Positions 1 through 6,308 of a stretch of DNA of 6,338 nucleotides are shown piece by piece; position 1 is the stretch's first letter; each line of letters begins with the position of its first letter. The stretch is from Lachnospiraceae bacterium (GTDB lineage: Bacteria; Bacillota; Clostridia; Lachnospirales; Lachnospiraceae). The DNA is taken from the NCBI GenBank assembly GCA_020860745.1, contig JAJBTR010000273.1, forward strand, positions 1 through 6,338. Direction: 5' to 3'. The notes below the pieces were generated by a model. That model had not been told where the DNA came from. It worked only from the letters and a program-made list of their open reading frames with translations, and searched no databases. The position numbers and the translations under genes are program-made.

Positions 1-77
1 GCTTTGTTATTCAAGCCTGCGAATACGCTTTAAAAAATATGGATTCTGATTTCTCAGAAGAAATATCTTCAAAGTAA
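1..77 (+). CDS. C-terminal tail of an unidentified protein (partial)
   Basis: From base 3 this frame reads 24 codons without a stop and ends at TAA (75-77); the other two forward frames stop at about 33 and 48. The tail begins FVIQACEYALKN and is acidic near its end (DSDFSEE). The stop lies eight bases before a strong intrinsic terminator, which is what the end of a real gene looks like. I cannot assign a family from so few residues. It is separated from the next gene by its own terminator and a new promoter, so it belongs to a different transcription unit. If the accessory-insertion interpretation is right, it is part of the same inserted segment as the primase-helicase gene. It could still be a chance open frame. 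Confidence 0.4.
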   Translation, partial: FVIQACEYALKNMDSDFSEEISSK

Positions 78-84
78 TATTTAC

Positions 85-114
85 AAAAGCAACTCTTCCA
101 TCAGAGTTGCTTTT
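85..114 (+). terminator. Intrinsic (rho-independent) terminator
   Basis: A perfect 11-bp stem pairs AAAAGCAACTC (85-95) with GAGTTGCTTTT (104-114) around the eight-base loop TTCCATCA. The stem ends in a run of T on the 3' side and a matching run of A on the 5' side, so it could work in both directions. It closes the upstream partial gene and insulates the promoter that follows. Confidence 0.85.
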
Positions 115-150
115 ATGTTCTGTATAGTACTTTAAAATCTTCAGAATTTA

Positions 151-179
151 TTGCAACACTCTCATCTTGAAGTTATAAT
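151..179 (+). promoter_or_regulatory. SigA-type promoter of the primase-helicase gene
   Basis: TTGCAA (151-156, 4 of 6 to the -35 consensus) is followed by a 17-base spacer and a perfect TATAAT (174-179). Transcription would start near 186, giving a leader of about 34 bases before the ATG at 220. This rules out the in-frame TTG at 151 as the start codon, since it is inside the -35 box. Confidence 0.75.
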
Positions 180-219
180 TACGAAAGTTGCATTATTCAT
201 AACCAAACAAGGAGAAAGA

Positions 220-459
220 ATGAGCCAGAAGGAATCCTCACAGAACCATGCAGATGTGATTGAAGAATTGGAATCCAGGATACGGATATTGGAGAATGAG
301 AACCGTCTTCTGATTGAACGCCTTGAAGAAAATGATGTTTCATATGCAGATGTTTTATCCAGTGTCGATAATGTTTCCGTGGCTCTGTACGATCCGAACC
401 AGGGCTCCCGCATCAAGAAAATTGAGGTTACGGATAAGGTCGCAAATGTTTTTTTATGA
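220..459 (+). CDS. N-terminal coiled-coil part of split TOTE-type primase-helicase
   Basis: This frame encodes 79 residues from ATG 220, which has a good Shine-Dalgarno site (AAGGAG, about 209-214) at normal spacing. Residues about 13-38 form a probable coiled coil (VIEELESRIRILENENRLL, with Ile/Leu at heptad positions). The end, KVANVFL, runs into TGA at 457-459. Proteins of this primase family, as I recall them, carry such a coiled-coil segment and then a K(I/V)A...F.RGR.DVY junction in one chain. Here the KVA half is in this frame and RGRKDVY in the next, so this is the front of the 456-3203 gene, displaced by one base. Alternatives are a separate small protein made by translational coupling, or the start of a pseudogene. 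Both promoter and ribosome binding site look intact. Confidence 0.75.
   Translation: MSQKESSQNHADVIEELESRIRILENENRLLIERLEENDVSYADVLSSVDNVSVALYDPNQGSRIKKIEVTDKVANVFL
450..459 (+). other. Candidate -1 frameshift / slippage site with ATGA stop-start overlap
   Basis: Seven T residues (449-455) end in A. In the upstream frame they read T-TTT-TTA, an exact X-XXY-YYZ slippery heptamer (450-456) and the same heptamer as the HIV-1 gag-pol site. The next codon is the stop TGA (457-459). A -1 slip leads directly into the 456 frame. Adding one T by polymerase slippage gives the same frame. The TGA also overlaps ATG 456 as ATGA, the classic coupling arrangement. AAGGT (436-440) about 10 bases upstream resembles the Shine-Dalgarno stimulators of bacterial -1 sites. 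An imperfect palindrome TTCT-G-CCGCGG-A-AGAA (462-477) starts 5 bases downstream, but its hairpin would be weak. An ordinary frameshift mutation in a homopolymer fits as well. Confidence 0.5.
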
Positions 460-3203
460 TGTTCTGCCGCGGAAGAAAAGACGTGTATGAGCTTCGTTAT
501 ACCAATCCCAGGACAGGGAAAACTGGTTATTATACACAATGCTTTAACCGTTGGGATCGAAGCTGCCATATTCAGAAAAAGGACGGAATTCGATGCAGAG
601 ATTGTGAACTGAGGGTATATAAACCGATCACTCTGTCTCTCATCAAGGCGCATATGACTGGAGCAGATCCAAACGGAAATGATGTGATTGCAATATATCC
701 AATGCAAGAAAACAATCTTTGCCAACTGCTCGTATTTGATTTTGATAATCATGCAAAGGGTGCGGAGCAGGAAGATTACGCGAACGTTGATGACAGCTGG
801 AAAGAGGAAATCAATGCTCTGCGGCGCATCTGCAAAAATCTGGATGTGGACGCCGTAGTGGAACGGTCAAGGTCGGGGAACGGCGCGCACATGTGGATAT
901 TTTTTAGGGAAATGGTTCCAGCCAGATTAGCGAGAAGATTTGGATTTGCGCTGCTTGAGAAAGGAGCGGAATCTGTCAATCTTAAGTCGTTTAAGTACTA
1001 TGATCGTATGATACCGGCGCAGGATGTCCTTCCTGAGGGCGGACTTGGAAACGTGATTGCACTTCCTCTGCAGGGGCTGGCTCTGAAAAAGGGAAACACT
1101 GCTTTTGTTGACGAAAACTGGAATGCGTACGAGGATCAGCTGAAAGTACTTGCCGGCACAAAACGCTTAACCAGACAGACACTGGAAGATTATCTTTCTT
1201 TATGGTACAGTGCGGGAAATATTGGTGAAGATGACGGGAATGATTCTCCATGGGATAAAAATTCTGAGATTAACGCTGGCGGGGTAAAGGGTGTTGTACA
1301 CATCGTGCTGGCGGATCGTATTTACATTGATTCTTCCGGAATGTCCAATAAGGTAAAAAGACAGCTTCGGCGCATGGCAACATTTTCAAATAAGCAGTAT
1401 TTTCAGAATCAGGCAATGGATATGCCAAATTATGACGAAAGCAGATTTATTTATCTTAGAAGTGATGAAGGGAAATATATTATCCTGCCGCGCGGTCTCA
1501 GGGAGGAAATCCTGCGGAAATTTGATAATGCAGGAATCAGATATGATATCGAGGATAAGAGAACGAATGGTCGCAAAATTAATGTTTCATTTAAAGGAAG
1601 CTTAAGAGATTCGCAGTTACCGGCTGTGGAAACCATGCTTGAAAATGAAACAGGCATACTGCATGCGGCAACTGCCTTTGACAAGACAGTAGTATGCTGC
1701 GATATGATTGCAAGAAGAGGTGTAAACACTTTAATTCTTGTGGACCGCACGAATCTGATGAATCAATGGTTAAAACGTTTGGATGAGTTCCTAGATATTG
1801 ATGAGGAACTGCCAGAATATAAAACAAAAACCGGGCAAACAAGGAAAAGGAAGTCTTTAATCGGGAATCTTCAGGGAAATCATGATACTCTGACCGGTAT
1901 TGTGGATGTGGCTATGATCCGATCCCTAAAGAAGAAAGATGGATTTCATCCGCTGCTTAAGGAGTACACGCAGGTATATTTTGACGAGTGTCACCACGCT
2001 GCCTCGAACAATGCGATAGAAGTTCTTCAGGAAATTAATGCAAAGTATGTATATGGAGTTACTGCGACACCGAAACGTAGCGATGGGAAAGAAAAAATAA
2101 ATGAGTTCCTGCTTGGACCGATCAGGTACAGATTTACAGCAAAGGACAGAGCCAGAGAGCAGAATATTGATCATCTGGTATACCCACGTTTTACCAAGAC
2201 AGTAAAATCCCATCATTTGTCTGGGACTCCGTATGGCAATGATGCCTTTGAACTGATAAGAAATAATGACGTCAGGGATGAACAGATCATCAGGGATGTG
2301 GCAGATTGCGTGAAAGCTGGCAGAACTCCAGTCGTTTTGACGAAATATGTTGACCATGCAAAGAAACTGTCTGAAAGGCTGAAAAAATATGCCGACAGGC
2401 TGATCTTACTTACGGGTTCCAACGGAAAGAAAGCGCGCAGGGTACAGGTGGATAAGCTTAACGCGGTGGAAGAATCGGAGAGCCTTATTCTGGTGGGAAC
2501 TGGATCTTTGCTTGGTGAGGGCTTTGACTATCCGAGGCTTGATACGCTGTTTATGGCGACTCCGGTCTCCGGAGAAAATGTTGTGGAACAGTATGTTGGG
2601 CGTTTGAACAGGGATTATGACGGGAAAGAAAATGTTATTGTTTATGATTATGTAGACAGCCATATTCCAAAGTTCAATAAAATGTATGCCGCCAGGCTCA
2701 GGGCATATAAGAAAATTGGATATGAAATCTGTGTAAGTATGGATGGGGAAAAACAGAAAGCAAATGCGATCTATGATATAGAAACATATGCGGAAACATA
2801 CTGGAGAGATCTTGAAGAGGCCAGTGAAGAAGTTATAATATCCAGCCCCAGATTAAACAATCAGAAAGTAAACCGTATCATTTCTGTGCTTGAAAAGCGA
2901 CAGGAGTCAGGTCTCACAGTTACGATTGTTACCTGGCATCCAGATGCCTATATGTATGGCAGGAATGATGTACGAATGGAGCTTATGGAAAGACTCCGGA
3001 AAGCAGGATTTGAGATCCGCCTTATGGAGGATTCCTGTGAGCATTATGCGGTGATTGATCATGAAATTGTCTGGTATGGAAGCATGAATCTGCTGTCCAA
3101 AGAAGATGCTGAAGATAATCTGATGAGAGTTTGCAGCAAGGAGATTGCGGCGGAACTTCTGGAGATGACCTTTGGCGCTGAAAATATCATGCAGAAATGG
3201 TGA
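456..3203 (+). CDS. TOTE-type AEP primase, SF2 helicase and PLD-like fusion (main part)
   Basis: The 915 codons encode a multidomain nucleic-acid enzyme of the kind described for TOTE conflict systems, predicted anti-invader systems. Numbering from ATG 456: Cys29, 37, 47 and 50 form a probable zinc cluster. The AEP primase core has metal-binding DFD (95-97), SGNGAH (140-145, His145) and the LGNVIALPLQG strand. The SF2 helicase has LRDSQLPAV before motif I, AFDKT (D409, K410, T411), DECHH (510-514), TAT (536-538), GEGFD (687-691) and QYVGRLNR (Q712, R716, R719). The C-terminal PLD-like domain has D868, six residues, then GSMN (875-878), but Cys861 and His863 stand where a canonical HKD motif has His and Lys. 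Walker A has Asp where family members have Gly, which should hurt ATP binding. ATG 456 lacks a close Shine-Dalgarno site, so it is probably the continuation of the 220 frame (about 994 residues joined). No neighbouring system component is visible. Domain calls are firm; activity is uncertain. Confidence 0.9.
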   Translation: MMFCRGRKDVYELRYTNPRTGKTGYYTQCFNRWDRSCHIQKKDGIRCRDCELRVYKPITLSLIKAHMTGADPNGNDVIAIYPMQENNLCQLLVFDFDNHAKGAEQEDYANVDDSWKEEINALRRICKNLDVDAVVERSRSGNGAHMWIFFREMVPARLARRFGFALLEKGAESVNLKSFKYYDRMIPAQDVLPEGGLGNVIALPLQGLALKKGNTAFVDENWNAYEDQLKVLAGTKRLTRQTLEDYLSLWYSAGNIGEDDGNDSPWDKNSEINAGGVKGVVHIVLADRIYIDSSGMSNKVKRQLRRMATFSNKQYFQNQAMDMPNYDESRFIYLRSDEGKYIILPRGLREEILRKFDNAGIRYDIEDKRTNGRKINVSFKGSLRDSQLPAVETMLENETGILHAATAFDKTVVCCDMIARRGVNTLILVDRTNLMNQWLKRLDEFLDIDEELPEYKTKTGQTRKRKSLIGNLQGNHDTLTGIVDVAMIRSLKKKDGFHPLLKEYTQVYFDECHHAASNNAIEVLQEINAKYVYGVTATPKRSDGKEKINEFLLGPIRYRFTAKDRAREQNIDHLVYPRFTKTVKSHHLSGTPYGNDAFELIRNNDVRDEQIIRDVADCVKAGRTPVVLTKYVDHAKKLSERLKKYADRLILLTGSNGKKARRVQVDKLNAVEESESLILVGTGSLLGEGFDYPRLDTLFMATPVSGENVVEQYVGRLNRDYDGKENVIVYDYVDSHIPKFNKMYAARLRAYKKIGYEICVSMDGEKQKANAIYDIETYAETYWRDLEEASEEVIISSPRLNNQKVNRIISVLEKRQESGLTVTIVTWHPDAYMYGRNDVRMELMERLRKAGFEIRLMEDSCEHYAVIDHEIVWYGSMNLLSKEDAEDNLMRVCSKEIAAELLEMTFGAENIMQKW

Positions 3204-3292
3204 TAGTCTATGCGCGAAAATTATCCCATTGGGGCAGTCGTTTTCTTTCAGGGACAGCGGCTGCCTTTCTTCTTATTCCCCGCAACTGACTT
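3204..3292. mobile_element. Right boundary of an inserted accessory segment (inferred)
   Basis: Amidase homology on the - strand stops abruptly after codon 48 (GHGG, ending at 3292), and the next 26 codons do not resemble the family. On the other side the primase-helicase gene ends at 3203. The insertion junction therefore lies somewhere in 3204-3292, most likely near 3291/3292. I see no transposase, integrase or recognisable insertion-sequence end, and no intrinsic terminator here. The matching left end and any target duplication would be outside the window, so the element type is unknown. Confidence 0.55.
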
Positions 3293-3435
3293 CCGCCGTG
3301 CCCCGCGTCGAGCACAATCACAGGAACCGCTGTCTCCGCTTTCATGCTCATAACATACGCGGCAGATTTCGGACCTGCAAAAACTGCCGCCAGAATCAGC
3401 ACCGCCACCATCACCAGTTCTGTTTTTTTACGCAA
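3208..3435 (-). pseudogene. Truncated N-acetylmuramoyl-L-alanine amidase (CwlD/Amidase_3-like)
   Basis: This is the 5' end of a membrane-anchored or secreted peptidoglycan amidase. It starts at TTG (3435) with GGGGAG about seven bases upstream. Residues 3-28 are a positively charged N-terminus plus hydrophobic segment (signal or anchor). VPVIVLDAGHGG (37-48) is the opening strand of the Amidase_3 fold with the first zinc ligand, His46. Family members continue with DPGK-like residues and need about 180 more, including a catalytic Glu and further zinc ligands. Here the frame runs 27 unrelated residues from Ser49 and stops at 75. The enzyme must be inactive. It lies 84 bases downstream of the GH18 gene on the same strand, so the two probably formed a cell-wall remodelling operon. 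Truncation by insertion of the left-hand segment is the best explanation. Confidence 0.8.
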
Positions 3436-3519
3436 AAAACTCTCCCCTATCTATAGAAGTGATATCTCTATATGATATGAGGGAGTCTATCTTTCAATAC
3501 CGATTTAACCCTTGTATCA

Positions 3520-5250
3520 TTATTCCATGTATTCCACGATCGTATCCCAGACCGTGTTTTTCTCATACCCCAGCTTCCAGAACGATGCGCCGGCCAGACC
3601 GCAGGACTGCATCACATCCAGCTTCTCAGCAATCGAATTCTGATCCTCCAGCCAGACCTTATAAGTGCTGCCGTCATACTCATACTCCGCATAGTACTGC
3701 CCACAATCCTCCAGCCACTCATAGATAGCCCCGTTTGCAGCCACGCGCGCCTCTGCTTCACTCATGCCCAGCGCCTCACTGGTAACCGCATAGCTTCCGT
3801 TTTCGGCAGTCTCATCCGGGGTCAGCTTCCACAACCTGGTATAAAACGGGACCCCCAGAATCAGCTGATCCGCCGGAACCTCCTCCAGCGTATCCTCCAC
3901 TGCCTGCGATACAAAGCTAAGGGAAGCGACAGATCCCTCTTCGGAGCCATTGTAATGCTCATCATAAGCCATCAGCACAATATAATCTGCGAATACCGCC
4001 TGCTCATCCCTGCTGTAAAACGCATTGTAGGATGCAGGCGCATAATTATCAATGGAGAGAACTATGTCATTGCTCTCACATTTTAAGGAAAGCTCCCGGA
4101 TAAACTGCAGGAATCCGGTTCCGGCTTCTCCCTCCAGACTTTCAAAATCGACATTTATACCATCCAGATCATACTTAACTGCTTCCGAAATCAGATTATT
4201 CACCAGAGTATCGCGGCTCGACGTCACACTCAGCACCTGCGTGGTATCCACCTCGCTGTTTTCCAGGTTACTGACCAGCGCCCATACTTCTATTCCCTGT
4301 TCATGGCAATAAGACACATAGTCTGTGCTCGCCAGAGACGCTATCCCGCCCTCATTGTCATTCAGATAAAACCAGGTCGGCGAAATTACATTCACCCCTT
4401 TGGTAGTGGAGAGCACAGTGGAAACCGCGGAATTGGCCGACTGGTTTGTCACCTGGTGCCAGGCCATATTGATCGTAAAATCTTTCGTGATATGAGTGAA
4501 CTCCGGCTCCTCGTAATCACTGGTGTATACCTCTGTCTGCGCTTCCCCCAGAGCACTCTCTTTGATATATCCCACAAAGCCATCCTCCGTGCAGACCTGC
4601 ACCCAGGAATCCAGCTCATCTAAAACAATGACTCTGTCATTCTTCTGAAGCTCCGTAAGAATACTGCTCTTGATACCGCCCAGCTCCCGCACTTCAGTAT
4701 CGCGCTTTACCGCAGTGTACTCCACTTCACCCCATTCATCAGAGATCACCGCGCGGTCCGGCTCCTCGTAAAACTGCCACCTTATATCTGTATATGCCGC
4801 AACAAAGGAGAGTGACAGGTACATCTCACCGTCCTCCACATGGACAATAGTACAGGAAAATGTGCTGCTCTCTTTCCCCGTGGTATAATCAGTCGTCTCA
4901 GCCGCCGCACTGACCGTTCCTTCCGGGAGCGTGTAGCGAAGAATCTGTTCCGTCCTATCCCAGTAAAAACGTTCATTCAGATAAGTGTGCAGAACATTGT
5001 AGGAAACATAAACCTCTCCGTCTATATATAATCCTTTCTCCTCCAGGATTTCATTGTCGATGGAGAGAAGCACCTCTCCCTCCTCCAGACCATAATACGA
5101 CGCGTAATCCGTAGTCTCCCTGGACGGGGAATACTTTTTGATCACTGTCGTCAGCATCGTGATCCCGGCAATGATGACCACCAGTACAATCACTGCTACT
5201 GCCAGAAAAATCTGCTGTTTCTTATTCTTTTTTCTTTTATGTGACGCCAT
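3520..5250 (-). CDS. Membrane-anchored GH18 glycosidase with SH3-like domain
   Basis: The product (576 residues from ATG 5250) is a cell-surface glycoside hydrolase family 18 protein. This ATG is preferred over one 12 codons upstream because GAGGAG lies six bases before it. A Lys/Arg-rich cytoplasmic start (5-11) is followed by one membrane helix (about 14-37). Residues about 50-165 resemble the copper-amine-oxidase-N-like stalk domains of Firmicute wall proteins. About 176-234 is a bacterial SH3-like domain (VQVCTEDGFVGYI). From about 250 to the end is the GH18 barrel with DGINVDFE (363-370; catalytic acid Glu370, partner Asp368), MAYDEH (427-432) and a terminal GASFWKLGYE. By family, the likely substrate is the N-acetylglucosamine-containing glycan of peptidoglycan, as in the YdhD/SleL spore-cortex group; specificity is inferred. 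The downstream amidase gene fits a wall-processing operon. Confidence 0.9.
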   Translation of the reverse strand: MASHKRKKNKKQQIFLAVAVIVLVVIIAGITMLTTVIKKYSPSRETTDYASYYGLEEGEVLLSIDNEILEEKGLYIDGEVYVSYNVLHTYLNERFYWDRTEQILRYTLPEGTVSAAAETTDYTTGKESSTFSCTIVHVEDGEMYLSLSFVAAYTDIRWQFYEEPDRAVISDEWGEVEYTAVKRDTEVRELGGIKSSILTELQKNDRVIVLDELDSWVQVCTEDGFVGYIKESALGEAQTEVYTSDYEEPEFTHITKDFTINMAWHQVTNQSANSAVSTVLSTTKGVNVISPTWFYLNDNEGGIASLASTDYVSYCHEQGIEVWALVSNLENSEVDTTQVLSVTSSRDTLVNNLISEAVKYDLDGINVDFESLEGEAGTGFLQFIRELSLKCESNDIVLSIDNYAPASYNAFYSRDEQAVFADYIVLMAYDEHYNGSEEGSVASLSFVSQAVEDTLEEVPADQLILGVPFYTRLWKLTPDETAENGSYAVTSEALGMSEAEARVAANGAIYEWLEDCGQYYAEYEYDGSTYKVWLEDQNSIAEKLDVMQSCGLAGASFWKLGYEKNTVWDTIVEYME

Positions 5251-5387
5251 CCTTCTCTCCTCTGTATGTGTAATCTGCATTATCATACGCGCCTTACAGC
5301 AAATGTGAAGCTCTGTACTGAAGTGTTATCCGTATGCTTCCTTTACAGCCGGCTTGCCGCCTGAACTCTTTCAATGCTCTGTTTTAT

Positions 5388-5416
5388 AGTATACATGAAA
5401 TTATATCTCACTGCAA
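5388..5416 (-). promoter_or_regulatory. Candidate promoter of the GH18-amidase operon
   Basis: Read on the - strand, TTGCAG (5416-5411) is separated by 17 bases from TATACT (5393-5388, 5 of 6 to the -10 consensus). An overlapping perfect TATAAT (5405-5400) has a weaker -35 (TGGAAA) at 17 bases. Either would give a leader of roughly 130-145 bases before ATG 5250. The -35 TTGCAG is only half-consensus, so which box is used is open. Confidence 0.45.
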
Positions 5417-5455
5417 ACCCTTTTCCACATCGTTTTATCCCCATATAATTGTTCA

Positions 5456-5484
5456 CGGCCGACGCAGATTTCCCGCGCCGGCCG
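5456..5484 (-). terminator. GC-rich hairpin after the 72-residue gene
   Basis: CGGCCGACGC (5456-5465) pairs with GCGCCGGCCG (5475-5484) around a nine-base loop. The single imperfect position (A5462/C5478 on the + strand) becomes a U-G wobble in - strand RNA, so the structure is better formed in the transcript of the upstream - strand gene. It lies about 37 bases past that gene's stop. There is no T tract after it, so it is not a canonical intrinsic terminator; it may be a weak terminator, a stabilising 3' hairpin, or chance. Confidence 0.4.
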
Positions 5485-5520
5485 GACATTCACGAAAAAA
5501 CAATCAATGACTGACTTATT

Positions 5521-5739
5521 TTACGATTTCGATATCTTATCAAATCGTACTTCACGTAACTCTCCCGCACGAAAGGCATAGTCCCTCATGTAGGAAATTC
5601 CTTCTCTGACCCTGATTGTTTCCATCACGCTTGCTGAATCGCTGGGGTTGCCCTCCAGCCAGATAGAAATCCCCTGCTGCTCATAATTCTGTAGCTCCAC
5701 CATCAGGGCATAACCATTATTTTTATGCTGTTTTTGCAT
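5521..5739 (-). CDS. Small protein of unknown function (72 residues)
   Basis: ATG 5739 follows a strong purine-rich ribosome binding site (AGAGGGGTGG, five bases before), and the frame runs 72 codons to TAA at 5523-5521. The protein begins MQKQHKNNGYALMVELQNYE and has alternating hydrophobic stretches (ISIWLEG, RVREGISYMRDY, LREVRFDKI) typical of a compact soluble alpha/beta domain. There is no signal peptide, membrane helix, cysteine or recognisable catalytic motif. It resembles small conserved hypotheticals of Lachnospiraceae in style, but I cannot name a family. It is followed by a GC-rich hairpin and then the GH18 promoter region, so it is probably a separate transcription unit. The ribosome binding site and clean folding pattern make a real gene likely. 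Confidence 0.7.
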   Translation of the reverse strand: MQKQHKNNGYALMVELQNYEQQGISIWLEGNPSDSASVMETIRVREGISYMRDYAFRAGELREVRFDKISKS

Positions 5740-5802
5740 AGTACCACCCCTCTTTGACCAAACGGAAGCATATGCTGTGATATACAGATTCCATTTGAGT
5801 TC

Positions 5803-5816
5803 AGGCAGATCTGCCT
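5803..5816. repeat. 14-bp perfect palindrome upstream of the 72-residue gene
   Basis: AGGCAGATCTGCCT is self-complementary over all 14 bases and lies 64 bases before the ATG at 5739, within the likely promoter or leader of the - strand gene. Size and symmetry suit a dimeric repressor operator; as RNA it would need a loop inside the core, so a DNA site is more likely. No family-specific operator is recognised. Confidence 0.4.
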
Positions 5817-6116
5817 TTTCATCCGTCTATCTCCACCGTATCTTATGTACCTTCCTTTCTGAAAGATTTTTTTGAAAGCAAAAATGCATTAAGGAAAAGA
5901 CACACCTGCGCTGTAAAAAACCTTCCCTCCTTTCTTCTTTTTGTCAGTTTTTACCTTCGATCTCATATACTAACAAAAAGGATATTAACAGAGCGTTCGT
6001 TTCACAGGACAGATATCTCTTAATTTCTGCTGTGTAAATCATAAAATCTCGGAAATACTATACGATGATCCTATGGGATCACATGAATGTCACAGAAGAA
6101 CCGGTGTCTTCGCAAC

Positions 6117-6172
6117 TTACCGCAAATGCAAATAATAATGTACGATCTGTACTGCATATGAAAATGCGGTAA
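6117..6172. repeat. Nested inverted repeat upstream of mecA promoter
   Basis: TTACCGCA (6117-6124) pairs perfectly with TGCGGTAA (6165-6172). Inside, ATGCA (6126-6130) pairs with TGCAT (6153-6157), and GTAC (6140-6143) with GTAC (6149-6152) around a five-base loop. The three arms are collinear, so one extended, interrupted hairpin is possible. It lies about 80 bases before the mecA -35 box, outside the predicted mecA transcript, so it is either a DNA site or part of another RNA. Confidence 0.45.
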
Positions 6173-6254
6173 TGAACTTGTAACCTGTCCGCCCGAAACG
6201 GAAACTCATGTATCTTTTATAGCATAACATTACAAAAATTTCAACTATTTTTTA

Positions 6255-6283
6255 TTGATATTCGAAAGATTTTTTGTTATTAT
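6255..6283 (+). promoter_or_regulatory. SigA-type promoter of the mecA-like gene
   Basis: TTGATA (6255-6260, 5 of 6) is spaced exactly 17 bases from TATTAT (6278-6283, 5 of 6). Transcription would start near 6290, leaving a leader of only about 19 bases with the Shine-Dalgarno site AAGGAAG just before the ATG at 6309. No room remains for a leader regulator. Confidence 0.75.
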
Positions 6284-6308
6284 TTTAGCCAAGTAAGGAA
6301 GTGATGAC

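Larger units (their letters stand above)
5740..6254. other. Long intergenic region between divergent genes
   Basis: This AT-rich stretch of about 515 bases separates the divergent 72-residue gene (-) and mecA-like gene (+). I find no convincing protein gene. It contains two palindromes in the - strand leader (AGCATATGCT at 5767-5776 and one at 5803-5816), a purine run on the - strand (AAAGGAGGGAAGG near 5924-5937) with no start codon at usable spacing, a small inverted repeat TGATCC-TATG-GGATCA (6066-6081), and a larger nested inverted repeat (6117-6172). I do not recognise a riboswitch or tRNA. Confidence 0.6.

Noticed and set aside
151..219. Upstream extension of the N-terminal frame to TTG 151
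   Set aside because: It starts inside the -35 box and has no ribosome binding site; ATG 220 has a good one.
162..752. 196-codon open frame on the - strand
   Set aside because: It is antisense to the promoter, coiled-coil part and primase start, has no family resemblance, and is rich in Ser/Ile as expected for a shadow frame.
1926..2357. 143-codon open frame on the - strand
   Set aside because: It lies opposite the helicase core, whose motifs are unmistakable in the + frame.
3172..3456. 94-codon + strand frame across the boundary
   Set aside because: It is antisense to the amidase remnant, overlaps the end of the helicase, and shows no domain.
5703..5822. 39-codon - strand frame starting ATG 5822 after GGTGGAG
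   Set aside because: It overlaps the start of the better-supported 72-residue gene in another frame, and its residues show no recognisable pattern; it may at most be a leader peptide.
5924..5937. Strong Shine-Dalgarno-like purine run on the - strand
   Set aside because: No ATG, GTG or TTG follows at usable distance with an open frame of any length.
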